From positions 310,001-374,000 of the forward strand of contig SPDT01000001.1 of the NCBI GenBank assembly GCA_008477525.1: a stretch of 64,000 bases of DNA, read 5' to 3'. Shown piece after piece: positions 47,175-61,189 of this stretch. The position numbers and the translations under genes were made by a program. Source of the DNA: Hypomyces perniciosus (lineage: Eukaryota > Ascomycota > Sordariomycetes > Hypocreales > Hypocreaceae). Under the pieces are notes generated by a model. The model was given only the letters and a program-made list of their open reading frames with translations, did no database searches and was not told the origin of the DNA. How positions within the stretch are numbered: position 1 is the first letter of the stretch; every line of letters begins with the position of its first letter.

Positions 47175-47933
47175 ATGGTGCGTGAAAGCGGCATCCCGGC
47201 GACAAAGCCAATATTCCCCGGCTATCTCCTGCCCAGCTTCAAGTTCGCTTTCCCTCGTCGCCACTCTGCGTCTTCATCTTCGTTCTCATCATCTGGCGGC
47301 TCTCCAACTTCATCTGCCGTTACCACGCCGAACAATTCGCCACCAGATCGTGAACCTGCAATCCCAAAGTCGGGCCACGCGGCTGCACGTCGGCTCTCGC
47401 GTACGGCGGCAGATACCTTGCGATGTTCAAACTGCTCTACGGATCTGGCGTTTGCGTCGCAGATCATCTCCAAGGGATTCACAGGTCGCTATGGCCGCGC
47501 ATTCTTGGTTGCACCACTGGCACCGCCAGCTGAGCAGTCGCTTTTGAACCTTCGCGTGGGCAAGAGTGAGAACAGGCAGCTCGTTACGGGGTGGCACGTC
47601 GTGGCAGATGTTAGCTGCGGGACATGCTCGCGCAAGTTGGGATGGAAGTACGTCGATGCTAAGGAACAGTCGCAGAAGTACAAGGTGGGCAAGTTCATCT
47701 TGGAGACGGAGCGGGTGGTGACGTACCGGACCTGGAGCGACATTCCCGTTTCCGAACACGGTGAGATATTAGAAGAGGGTAACGAGGCAGGGCGACGGGA
47801 GAGCGACGAGGATGGGATTTCGTTTGACTCTGAGGATGAAGATGAGTGTGAAGATGTGTTTGCTGGTGTGTGGGATGCGGAGACGGCGGCCCGGCGCAGA
47901 AGTCTTGCAAGGCCCAAGTCAGTCTCGGAATGA
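47175..47933 (+). CDS. Yippee-domain zinc protein
   Basis: Predicted 252-residue protein of the Yippee/Mis18/cereblon-like zinc fold; fungal members (Moh1 type) have been linked to stationary phase and ubiquitin-ligase assemblies, but the role is not settled. The two CxxC halves are CSNC (C84, C87) and CGTC (C148, C151). Between them are SKGFTGRYGRAFLV and the family strand TGWHVVADVSCGTCSRKLGWKYV, followed by YKVGKFILE. The N-terminal 70 residues are Ser-rich and basic, and the C-terminus is acidic (EDEDECED) with a basic end. ATG 47175 is preferred. The frame is open back to ATG 47004, but that extension has an isolated hydrophobic stretch (ACVIICVVVFVFSCLLLFW) that does not suit this soluble family. 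Confidence 0.88.
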   Translation: MVRESGIPATKPIFPGYLLPSFKFAFPRRHSASSSSFSSSGGSPTSSAVTTPNNSPPDREPAIPKSGHAAARRLSRTAADTLRCSNCSTDLAFASQIISKGFTGRYGRAFLVAPLAPPAEQSLLNLRVGKSENRQLVTGWHVVADVSCGTCSRKLGWKYVDAKEQSQKYKVGKFILETERVVTYRTWSDIPVSEHGEILEEGNEAGRRESDEDGISFDSEDEDECEDVFAGVWDAETAARRRSLARPKSVSE

Positions 47934-50088
47934 TGGCCAGGCCATGGCTGGCGTCTGACTACTTTTGTTCTCTTTTATCTCCTTTGAGGAAGCATGGCAG
48001 CAGGATTGGACTATGAGATCTGTCATGACTTTAGGGCTGGCGTTCCGGTACGTTCTTACGAGATACCACTGCGAGTGTGATTTTGGCACCAATTTGCACT
48101 GGAGGAACACATATATGATAAATGGTAGTACTATATGGATATACAGATCTTGGAAGAAATCGATCCCTTATTGTGGAATGCTTCATCAATGGCATACGCT
48201 TCTGGTACGTGACGCTGCAGTCACCGATGAGCAGAATGACAGCTCATCTTATCTTGTCATTTATGCACGACTACTCATACTCATATGAATTGCCTCAAGG
48301 GGGGGAGAACTGCCTCAACCGACGCAAGGGGAAGGAGTTTATGGAAGAGGTTCCTCGGATGTCATTGCTCCAAATCCTGGTTAGTGAATATGAACAGTGG
48401 ACCTGGATGTTTCGCCGATGGGGCTCCATTCCTTTTTCTCGGGTTCTGTATCAGGTTGCGCACTCGTTTGCTTCCTGTATCCCTTGGACATTACTACTAC
48501 GAGTACACTATTCCTACAAATAGGGGGCTTCGACGGCCCAAGCGATACTCGTATTGGTTTTGGAATCTAGGCATTCAGTCTTGATCAGGGGTTCTCGCAA
48601 CCTAGGACAAAATAACCCTCAGATAGCAACGCTGAGCCCACACCCCCGCCCGGGGAAGAATCTGCATGCATGTTCTGCAACCTGAGAAGATCCGAGCTGG
48701 TCGGATGGTTGGTCTTTGAGCATCTTGAGGCGAGTCATATATGCACGTCTTCACCCGGTGAAGGCTTGTGTAGCGTAGGGCTGGCTGGGCCGGCACACCT
48801 TCACAACAGAGGAAAGTGCGATAATAAGGGGTCGAACGGGTGACAGCCTCGACGTTTTCGTGAAGTGATGCAAGTGGCCTTCTCTTGCTTGTATTTTGGG
48901 ACGCATTGCCAGAATGCTGGATACCTAGGTAGTGTGCCATTGCTGGTGGTTTGCGTCTGAGGCAAACGTCTTGCTCCCCTTGCATTGGGCATTTCGAGCA
49001 TGTGACCAGACCATTACATTCATAATGGATACTCGAACCATATTCTGTCTGTGCCAATTTTTTTCTTCAGCCGTGAGACATGCTCGCATAACGCCAGGAT
49101 GATGCATGCTTCCTGAGTTCGGAGTTCTCAGGTCCATTATAATCGGCACATCCGCCGAAGTCGCCACCAGTGCGGATAATGGTGTGGTTGCTAGGCAGGG
49201 GGGAACTGCGCTAGGGTCCGCTATTTTCTCAGCTTTAGTGGCCTGTTGCAGGGCTCCGGGGCTTAAGAGCAGATGGCAAGCCCTGTAAGGAGCGTGGGGG
49301 CCTAGAGCTTCGAAGAAACGCCAATCTCGATAGTGGTCGCAGCCCCCTGTCACCTTTGTATGCTCCTTAGGTAGTACTACTAGGTACTCCTCGTAAGTGC
49401 GCAAATTGATCGTCGTCATATCATATCACCTGGGTAGCGAGCGTCCCCTCAGGAAGAGCCTGGGCGGTGAACAAACACGGAGACTAATCTAGTAGCAAAC
49501 ACCTTCTGCCGGACCGACAACGAGTGTCAGCTTCAAGCGTCAACCTTTTTGTCCGGCAGTCCATCGCCCTTTGTTTAATCCATTAATCGTTAATCACGAC
49601 CGTTGCGAGAGAGAGAAAAAAAAATAACGACGACTTGTCAAAAACGCTATTCGCCCAGCTTGCATGTATGTCCCCCCACATCGCCTGACCTCCAAACTCC
49701 CCAACTGCTCTCGCTCCGCCGCAAGGGTCCATCCAATACCGCACGTTTCTGGTGGTTTATGACGGAGCTTATTTGCTACCTACATAACTTCTGATGCACT
49801 CGTGACCCCGGTTCCAAACACACTGCATTCTGCATTCCTGATCCGACTGACTCGCCCCCAGTCTGGACATCGGTGTGACCACAACAGCCCTGACTTTCAT
49901 ATTTATTCCCTGAAAGAATTGTTGAACGGTATCCCACTCCCGACCGTCCTTTATTACTCCGACATACGAGTGCTGCTGCTGCTCCATACTCCTCGCCACC
50001 TCGTTACCACTGCTTGTCGACCGTACACTGTTTGTCCGTTCATATATCAAGTCGATTGAGAAACCAAGGAAACATTGCCAATTCCACC
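47934..50088. other. 2.2-kb intergenic region upstream of neutral trehalase
   Basis: No gene recognised. ORFs of 133-164 codons at 48122-48523, 48602-49057 and 48925-49419 have no features. The last few hundred bases are presumably the trehalase promoter and leader; an 85-codon ORF at 49802-50059 ends 30 bp before the trehalase ATG and could be an upstream ORF. Confidence 0.55.
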
Positions 50089-52512
50089 ATGCCTGGCGCC
50101 ACAGGTCACCGCTCGCGCGGCTCCGAGGAATATGGCGTCTACGACGATGCCAAAACCTACTATGCGTCCGAGGAGCGACACAGCAATCGATTGGGCGTTC
50201 GCAACCGCACCTATTCTCAGGTGCGCACTGTTCATTGACGCTGCATTTCCGATCCTCTCGATCTAACTGTGTGCAGAACAGCTTGATGAAACAGCTTGAG
50301 AGACTTGGGCTTCGAGAGCCATTCCGACGTGGAAGCCACGGTGAGTTGGGCTGGTCAATGAAGCGGGGCTGACTATATACTGATTCGTCTCCTTTTAGAT
50401 GAGAGCACCATGGACCAGAATCGCCGATTCCTCATCCAGGTCGAGCCAACTCTGGAGAACCTGAAAAACCAAGAGGACACCGATGGAAACATGCAGATTA
50501 CCATTGAGGATAACGGCCCCAAGGTCATCTCCTTGCGAACCGCTGCCTCTGCCGGTCACAACCGTTTTGAAGTTCGGGGGACGTATATGCTGTCCAATCT
50601 CCTGCAGGAGTTGACGTTGGCCAAGGAATTTGGACGGAAGCAGATCATTCTGGATGAAGGGCGGTTGAATGAGAACCCTGTTGACCGCTTGTCCCGGCTT
50701 ATCCGGGACCACTTCTGGGATGGCTTGACGAGACGAATTGATGCGTCTAGCATCGAGATTGCTGCCCGCGATCCTAAAGACTGGACGGATGACCCTCGTC
50801 CTCGTATCTATGTCCCTATTGGTGCTCCTGAGCAGTATGCATACTACAAGAAGGTCGCCGAGAACCGGCCGGAGCTTCGACTGGACGTTCAGCAGCTGCC
50901 CCAGAAGATCACTCCGGAGCTGATTCGGGATATGAATGGTAAACCAGGTTTGCTAGCTGTTGAGGTGGAAGAGGTTGAAGAGGAGACTGAGGATGGCACA
51001 AAGGTGAAGGGCTTGAGAGGATTGCCATTCGTTGTCCCAGGCGGTCGTTTCAACGAGCTTTACGGCTGGGACAGCTACATGGAGTCTTTGGGCTTGTTGA
51101 TCCATGACAGAGTCGACCTGGCCAAGTCCATGGTGCTCAACTTCTGCTTCTGCATCCAGCACTATGGAAAGATTCTCAACGCTACGAGGTCGTACTACTT
51201 GGGACGATCGCAACCTCCCTTCTTGACCGATATGGCACTCCGAGTGTATGAGAAGATCAAGCACGAGCCAGACTCCAAGGAATTCCTGCGACGAGCGATC
51301 CTTGCCGCCATCAAGGAGTACCACAGTGTCTGGACGAGCGAGCCTCGACTGGACCCGGTGACTGGTCTGTCGCGGTACCGACCTGAAGGTCTCGGCGTCC
51401 CTCCCGAGACAGAAGCCGGTCACTTTGTGCACATCTTGAAGCCTTACGTCGAGAAGCACAAGATGGAATTTGAAGAGTTTGTCCGTGCCTACAACTACGG
51501 CGAGATCAAGGAGCCGGAGCTGGATGAGTACTTCCTCCACGACCGAGCTGTTCGTGAATCGGGACACGACACGACGTACCGTTTGGAGGGCGTCTGTGCC
51601 AATCTCGCCACTATTGACTTAAACTCGCTTTTGTTCAAGTACGAGACGGACATTGCACGAACAATTCGAAACCTCTTTGACGACAAGTTGGCCATTCCTG
51701 CTGAGTTTTGCCAGGGAACGCCTTACCAGCCTGGCGAGGTTGTCTCATCGGCTGTTTGGGACCGACGAGCCAAGCGCCGGAAGCTGACGATGGATAAGCT
51801 CATGTGGAATGAGGAAGAGGGCATGTTCTTTGACTACGACACTGTCAAGAAAGAGCGGTGCAAGTACGAAACTGCTACGACACTGTGGGCTCTCTGGGCC
51901 GGAATTGCAACGCCCAAGCAGGCTGCCGATCTAGTGAAGAAGGGCCTGCCTCGGTTCGAAGTCTTTGGTGGTCTGGTTGCTGGAACGGAGAACTCGCGAG
52001 GTGCCATCGGACTGGAGCGGCCCAACCGGCAGTGGGACTACCCATACGGCTGGGCTCCGCAACAGATCTTGGCCTGGACCGGACTGCTCCGATACAGCTT
52101 TACGGAGGATGCTGAGCGACTTGCGTACAAGTGGCTGTTCATGATCACCAAGGCGTTTGTCGACTTCAACGGAGTGGTCGTCGAGAAATACGACGTGACG
52201 CGACCGGTGGACCCTCACCGAGTAGATGCCGAGTACGGAAATCAGGGTCTTGATTTCAAGGGTGTTGCCAAAGAAGGGTAAGTCATCATCGATGGGCGAG
52301 GCCTATTTTTCATACGATCGCTGTGAGATTCGGGTGTGCTAATGCAGGATGGATATAGGTTTGGATGGGTCAATGCCAGCTACGTCTACGGGCTGCAGAT
52401 CGTGAACGCGCACATGCGACGAGCGCTTGGAACGCTGACGCCGTACCCGACTTTCATCAAGGCGATTGAGATGAACAATGAGAAGGCTTTGGCTGATCTG
52501 ACTCTGCCATAA
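50089..52512 (+). CDS. NTH1: Neutral trehalase (GH37)
   Basis: Cytosolic enzyme that hydrolyses trehalose to two glucose during spore germination and recovery from stress. Exons: 50089-50220, 50277-50340, 50399-52277 and 52359-52512, giving 742 residues. The N-terminal regulatory part has the PKA-type site RRGS (61-64) and a calcium-binding, EF-hand-like loop [12 protein letters not shown] (92-103), as in fungal neutral trehalases. The two trehalase signatures are [14 protein letters not shown] (279-292) and [10 protein letters not shown] (610-619). The last splice gives [14 protein letters not shown]. The start [20 protein letters not shown] is the first ATG giving a typical N-terminus; the frame is open further upstream. 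Activation by PKA phosphorylation, 14-3-3 and calcium is known for the family; here it is inferred from the conserved sites. Confidence 0.96.
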
Positions 52513-53034
52513 AGACGGGCAACATCTTGAATGGAGACGATATCCGGCGCGGAGAATATAAAGGCTGATGAGAGTGCTTTTTTCGGAACAGTGTCATTCA
52601 TGATTCAGCTGGGGATGAAGGAGGCTCGCAGCACGGATTAGAACGAGCATCCTCAGGCAATGTTTGTCAGGCTGGTTATTGTCTAGGCTTACTTAATACA
52701 TCAATAAATGGTCATATTTTGTCGGGTGGCAGCCTGCACATGTCGGACAATGGCACCAGTTTCAGGACGCAGATCTTCCATGTGATTGTGCCTCTTGTGG
52801 CTGAGGGGTGTGTAGCATGTACTGTTCAAGCAGGATGACGTTATGGCCCAGCTGTTGGAGAACCTTGTAGATCCTGCGTACCGAGCTTGAAGTTCAGGAT
52901 AAGGACGGACATATCAGACAGAGCAAGTCCTGTATACAAGATGCGAGGGATGGTTATTTCTAAAGCATCCAAGGCTTGTCAATAACTATTATGTAAATGT
53001 CAGTGGAATGATTGTCTGCGAGTGCGTGTATATA

Positions 53035-53058
53035 AGTAGTAGTAGTAGTAGTAGTAGT
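53035..53058. repeat. AGT trinucleotide microsatellite
   Basis: Eight uninterrupted AGT units. Confidence 0.9.
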
Positions 53059-53396
53059 ATACAGTATCTGGGGTAATCTGAATTGGTGCATTCACATGCA
53101 AACAGCTCCGGTGCGCCGGTGCCGTTGACACGGGGGAAGAGGTGGGGAATGGGGAGATGGCGTATTGCCGAATTGGATTTGCCACTGATGGACAGATTGT
53201 AGAGTAGACTTTGTTTTATTCGAGAAATCATCATCACCAGAATTAGATAAATCGATGGAATGAATGAATGAATGATGGAGGTGTGTACTCGGTAATACTA
53301 GTTGGTAGATGTCAAACCACTAACCGGGCATACGGAGAGGCACGGAGACGATGCTTAGGGAAGAGGCGCCAAAGACGCAATAATAATTCCGTCTAT

Positions 53397-53454
53397 GTAC
53401 TTCGTACTCCGTAGTAGTATAAGGTACGAAGAAATAGTACTCTGTACGAAGTAC
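53397..53454. repeat. Inverted repeat built from TACTTCGTA words
   Basis: Left arm 53397-53413 (GTACTTCGTACTCCGTA) and right arm 53438-53454 pair in 14 of 17 positions around a 24-bp spacer, so the stretch could form a hairpin or cruciform. Both arms contain TACTTCGTA (or its complement), and the left also TACTCCGTA. Confidence 0.85.
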
Positions 53455-53830
53455 CTCTACCACAGTCAATCGATGACGCGGGGCTTCTGAGACCAATGCT
53501 GTTTCGGTACCTCGGCCAATGGCGGCCAAAGGTTGCGCAACTTCCGGTCCCTTGAGCCGAGCTTCGATGCCGCGCGCCGCCTCCGGTTTTCGACTCTGCC
53601 TACTTCGTACATACTGCTAGTACTAACTCCTCCTCGACTCGTACGCTCACACCCCCTGCCGAATAGCCAGAGCCATAGCCCATAGCCCATAGCCATGGAC
53701 ATGATGCTAGAGCAAGTGTTACTGGCTGGCTCAGACTCACGCTGCCCGGGCCATTCCGGCAGCACGAGGGGCGTTGGCTTTCCCTTGTCCCAAGTTCCGA
53801 GGTGAAGCTGAGGTACCAATAGCCAATAGT

Positions 53831-53857
53831 GACTGACTGACTGACTGACTGACTGAC
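53831..53857. repeat. GACT tetranucleotide microsatellite
   Basis: Nearly seven uninterrupted GACT units. Confidence 0.95.
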
Positions 53858-54078
53858 ACGAACCGTCAAGCATGGCCGTGACCTGTGACTCTTCTTCTTT
53901 GCCCTCCCCCGGAATTCGACTCTTGATTTCCTTCTCTCCCTTTTCCTCATCCCATCCGTTCTCTGTCCTTGATATACCTGATCATTGGATACCCATTGGT
54001 CTCTCTCCTCTATACTCCCCCTTCCCTCTCTCCCTTACATAGATCGCATCTACACGTATCATCCTCTTCTTGCCCATC

Positions 54079-55917
54079 ATGGCGTCCAATAACATGATCA
54101 GCCCGGCCATCAACCCGGACATTGAAGACGAGCTCTTCCTCAAGGAGGTCGAGGAGGTCAAGGCCTGGTGGCGTGACTCGCGATGGAGGCACACCAAGCG
54201 GCCCTTTTCCGCAGAGCAGATCGTCTCCAAGCGCGGCCATCTCAAGATTGACTACGCCAGCAATGCCCAAGCCAAGAAGCTGTGGAATATCCTCGAGGGC
54301 CGCTTCAAGGTGAGCCATTCCTTGCCCAGGTAGCAGGCGAAGCATCAATCGCTAACCACCATCAACTACCGTATAGAACAAGGACGCCAGCTACACATAC
54401 GGCTGCTTGGAGCCCACAATGGTTACCCAGATGGCCAAGTACCTCGACACCGTCTACGTCTCGGGCTGGCAGTCATCGTCGACTGCCTCTTCCTCTGACG
54501 AGCCCGGCCCCGATCTGGCTGACTACCCTTATGTAAGGCCTCCTCGACAACCACTTACAAGTCCCAGCTCGCTAACCTTGCCATGTCATGACAGACCACC
54601 GTCCCTAACAAGGTCGGCCACCTCTTCATGGCCCAGCTCTTCCACGACCGCAAACAACGCCAGGAACGCCTCAGCGTCCCCAAGGCCCAGCGCGCCAAGC
54701 TAGCCAATGTTGATTACCTGCGTCCCATCATTGCCGACGCCGACACCGGCCACGGCGGCCTGACAGCCGTCATGAAGCTCACCAAGCTCTTCATCGAAAA
54801 GGGCGCCGCGGGCATCCACATCGAGGACCAGGCCCCCGGTACGAAGAAGTGCGGCCACATGGCTGGCAAGGTCCTCGTGCCCATCAGCGAGCACATCAGC
54901 CGTCTAGTTGCCATCCGTGCTCAGGCCGATATCATGGGCTCTGACCTCATTGCTGTTGCTCGCACTGATGCCGAGGCTGCGACCCTGATTACTACCACCA
55001 TTGATCCGCGCGATCATGCTTTCATTCTGGGTTCCACAAACCCTAATCTTCAGCCGCTGAATGACCTTATGGTCGCCGCTGAGCAGGCCGGCAAACAAGG
55101 CGATGAACTCCAGCGCATCGAAGACGAATGGGTTGCCGCCGCAGGCCTCAAACGCTTTGACGAAGCTGTCATCGTTGCCATCGACGCAGGCTCCTCCGCC
55201 AATGCCGCGAAGATCAAGAGCCAGTACCTCGCTCAAGCCAAGGGCAAGAGCAACGCCGAGGCCCGCGCCATTGCGAAGGCCTTGCTTGGTGTAGATGTCT
55301 TCTTCAACTGGGATGCGCCCCGAACGCGCGAGGGTTACTACCGCCTCAAGGGCGGCTGTGACTGCGCCATTAACCGTGCCATTGCGTATGGTCCTTACTG
55401 CGATGCCGTCTGGATGGAGAGCAAGTTGCCCGACTATGCTCAGGCCAAGGAATTCGCCGACGGTGTACACGCCGTCTGGCCCGAGAAGAAGTACGTTTCC
55501 CTTCCCTTCTCTTCCTCTCTACTTTACATGATCCCATAAGTAACTAACATTCAATCAAGGCTCGCGTATAACCTCTCCCCTTCATTCAACTGGAAAACCG
55601 CCATGCCCCGCGCCGATCAGGAGACTTACATCACCCGTCTCGCTACTCTCGGCTACTGCTGGCAATTCATCACCCTCGCAGGCTTACACACCACCGCCCT
55701 GGTGAGCGACCATTTCGCCCGCGCATACGCCCAACAAGGCATGCGCGCCTACGGTGAACTCGTTCAAGAGCCCGAGATGGAGCTCGGCGTCGATGTGGTT
55801 AAGCATCAGAAGTGGAGTGGTGCCAACTACGTAGATGAGCTGCAGAAGATGGTGACCGGTGGTGTGAGCTCTACGGCTGCCATGGGTAAGGGTGTGACTG
55901 AGGATCAGTTCCATTAA
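54079..55917 (+). CDS. ICL1: Isocitrate lyase
   Basis: First enzyme of the glyoxylate shunt, cleaving isocitrate to glyoxylate and succinate. It is needed for growth on acetate and fatty acids and often for host infection by fungal pathogens. Exons: 54079-54309, 54377-54532, 54595-55490 and 55560-55917, giving 546 residues. The catalytic signature KKCGHMAG (Cys215) is present. Other active-site blocks are [31 protein letters not shown] and [13 protein letters not shown]. The eukaryote-specific insertion of about 100 residues between the barrel strands is included. The C-terminus EDQFH has no classical PTS1, so peroxisomal import would need another signal. It lies tail to tail with SNF1, 523 bp between stops. 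Glucose repression via CreA/Snf1 is known for the family; I did not verify sites. Confidence 0.97.
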
Positions 55918-56440
55918 ATCAACTTGCTCCCCTCATTGGATGTGGAAGTTATGGTGCCGAAGGAGGAGAGTAGGTGAGATGTTTGAGATGATATATCATG
56001 ATTGCTTGAGTACAAAAGCAAAGCAGAAGAGCTGATGGCTTCTGCATGTACATTTAATATCCTCATGGGATGTTTTGTCTCTCTTTTTTCAAGTAATTGC
56101 ATAGTAGAATGAAATTGTATTTCGTTATCATACCATCACCGAGCGTTTGCTTGGAATACTCGAAAATGCCATGATATTGATATCAAGACTAACTTCTTCA
56201 ATCCCCAACCCGCGAAGCGTAAATAAATGATGCCAACCCCGGTTCTAGTCCCTTGCGCCAGCCCCAATCATAGCGATGGCTATGTGTGTGTGTGTGTGTG
56301 TGTACGAACTCGATTCCTGTAGCCCGACTCCTCATGGAAAATATACACAGTCCGCCTCTCATTTACCTCAAAACCTCAAGATGACCCGCCCTTCCCCTCT
56401 CTTTTCTTCCAAATATCCTTCAATTCAATTCAGCCCCATA
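55918..56440. other. Intergenic between convergent ICL1 and SNF1
   Basis: 3' flanks of both genes, with a TG microsatellite at 56283-56302. Nothing else recognised. Confidence 0.65.
56283..56302. repeat. TG dinucleotide microsatellite
   Basis: Ten uninterrupted TG units downstream of SNF1. Confidence 0.9.
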
Positions 56441-58800
<2,360 letters not shown>

Positions 58801-61189
58801 AGCGAGTTGAATGTCGAAAATCCGCTTCGTAAATATTTTTTTTTATTCCGGCTCGGTGTCAATCAATGTCAGGCGCGGAGAAATGTGGATGCGTTGGTGT
58901 TGCGTTCGGTTCGTGGGACAGTAACTTGTGACTTGTGACTTGGCGGAGGGAGTGACGGAAGAGGTGGAAAGATGGAGGGGTACGGAGTAGGGAAAACGTC
59001 ACTCACTATTATAGCCCGTGCATGTACTTGGTACTCTGCAGGTACTCTGGAAGAACTGCCAGCAGCTGAGGCGCACCAGTTACAGCGCAAAGCCCTACGC
59101 TATTGCACTGAAGCGTTGAGAACGACTTCTTTGATGAGAGTTGTGTGTTGATATACATACAAAGTACCAAGGTACGGAGTAATGGGCCTGAGGCAAGACT
59201 TGATCCATTGATGCCATCATTGCTCCGTAGCACATATATATATATAAATATATATATCCAGACTCCTCTGCTTCGTAAATTGGGCCATTTTACATCTTCT
59301 CCTCCAAGCGCCCTCTTCCTCCTCCTCTCAACAATTTCCCAACCAATGTCAATCAATTCACGTGTTTGTCTGGCCTATCATTCATCTAGCGCCGACTAAT
59401 GCTTCCTCAAGAGGCAGTGCTTTGGCTACTGCCTTCTCGTCAACATCCTCACCAACGTCCCTTTGCGTATTATCCTTATCCTTATCCTTGCTTTCAAAGT
59501 TTTCATATAGGTACTATTATTATATAAGCCGTGAGGCGGACGGGTCAAGATTAACAGCAGGAAGAATACTAATCTTCCGTCTATGTCGAGGGCTCTGCTA
59601 TTGCCTCGAGGTCTTCGTTCATCTCAATCGAACCGACTCGTAGATTTAGAGTAATGCTATTATTGAAACAGACAAAAATTGCTATTGGCACAGCTATAGC
59701 CGGTGTACCACCCAACAATTCTCAACTTCACACTCATATCATATAACACTCAACACAACGCCTATAGCTAGCTGTCAATAATCCATTTGCTTTTAATGGA
59801 AATCGCTGCGCCGTTATTGCGATAGAAGTCTTATAAGTAAGAGATTAAGTCATTAATAGAGTCGAACAAAATTAAACAGCGGCGGGGGTAGGATTTCGTA
59901 GTCGGATTTAGGCATATCTAGTAGGTCAGATAGCAACTGTGGCGGAGGTTACGGAGTAGATTTTATCCTCCCAACCAGGATCGCCAAACTACTCCAACAA
60001 AAGGTCCAACGGGAGATCTATTCCAGCCAGAGGTGCCTGAGATGTAGAAATATTGTAATTGCAATAGTTGAGTGTAGTATTGAAGATGAAGGAATTGGAA
60101 GCTAGGAAGATTCTCGCGGGTGGTGCATGGGCCATATCTGTGCCAATAGCCATATTGTCTGTTTCAATAGCATTACTCTAAATTTAATGCTGATCAAGAC
60201 CCTTAGAAAGACAGAGGTGTGAATCTTCCTGAGGATGACAACCCCTGGGCTCCACCCTATCAGCAACTACTATGTATATGGACAACAAGTTGGCCATCCC
60301 CCTTCCTGGCGATTCCGCTCCACTATACGAAGTATAACACCCGCGTATCTGGTGACAGTGAACGACCTTCTACTTCACCTTCACACTCTATGAATTCAGG
60401 ATACCCTGCTCCAATTGGGCCTTTGCCTTGGATTTTGCGAGTTTGACAGAATAAGACTACATTTGCTTTACCGTCTGATGTTGCCTACTGTTTGTTAAAG
60501 TTTCAGTTGTATTTGGTTCTTGTTTTGCAGTCAGATATTTACGAAACTATATCAGTTATTGGAATCCGCGGTCTCAATCTTGATGGCTGGTATCCACTCA
60601 TTATACCCATATTCACGCCAAAAAGTCAAGATAAAATGAGAGTTTTTATTTACATGCACATATATCTCTATTTGCACATCACTTTCCCTTGACCACTTAC
60701 GTTTTTTAGGTCGATTATCCACATCCCATACACCGAATCCAATTTCTCATACATGGTAAATAGGGCAATGGCATAAGATGAAACGAAACCAAAGTAACTT
60801 GACAGCTTTACGGCCTTCAAACCCGGCAGCCCAGCAGATAGCTGAATGTGATTGAACCTTTGGAGATATTTTATGCAATCAATATGACTATTTAATTTAA
60901 TTTGCGCATTATGATCAGTCTATATTATGCTATATATTCAGTGATGGGGCGTGTGTGTATGTATGTGTATGTGTGTGTGTGTGTCAATAAGAATTCTCGA
61001 TAAAATGCGAAAAGAAGAAAAGTACTTCGTACCAGCCCAGCAAAAGTGAAGTGCACACCTCAGCAATTGTAGCTGAGAGTGGCCATATTTGCTGTGTGAC
61101 TATACTAATAGACAATTGTAGAGCCCCCCTTTGTTCCATTCCACAAGGCCAGTCCTTCCACACTATCCCAAAGCTGTAACGCTCAAAAC
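58801..61189. other. SNF1 promoter and gene-poor region with MITE-like element
   Basis: Left part is the SNF1 promoter: TACGGAGTA at 58981 and 59173, an AT microsatellite at about 59233-59258. It then holds the MITE-like element at 59649-60178 and AT-rich sequence with GT-rich runs near 60950. Small ORFs only; no gene recognised. Confidence 0.6.
59649..60178. mobile_element. MITE-like element 1 with long terminal inverted repeats
   Basis: 530-bp element. The left end begins GAGTAATGCTATT and the right end is its complement (AATAGCATTACTC). The inverted repeats continue for about 65-85 bp, sharing GAAACAGACAA, GCTATTGGCACAG and CCACCC blocks with a few differences and a 3-bp gap. TA dinucleotides flank both outer ends (59647-59648, 60179-60180), consistent with a TA target duplication as in Tc1/mariner-type elements. 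No ORF of note lies inside, so it is non-autonomous. Confidence 0.85.

Larger units (their letters stand above)
52513..54078. other. Intergenic region between trehalase and isocitrate lyase
   Basis: 1.6 kb, no gene recognised. Holds an AGT run (53035-53058), an inverted repeat (53397-53454), CCATAGC-type tandem units near 53677 and a GACT run (53831-53857). The right end is a pyrimidine-rich (CT) promoter/leader of isocitrate lyase. Confidence 0.6.
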
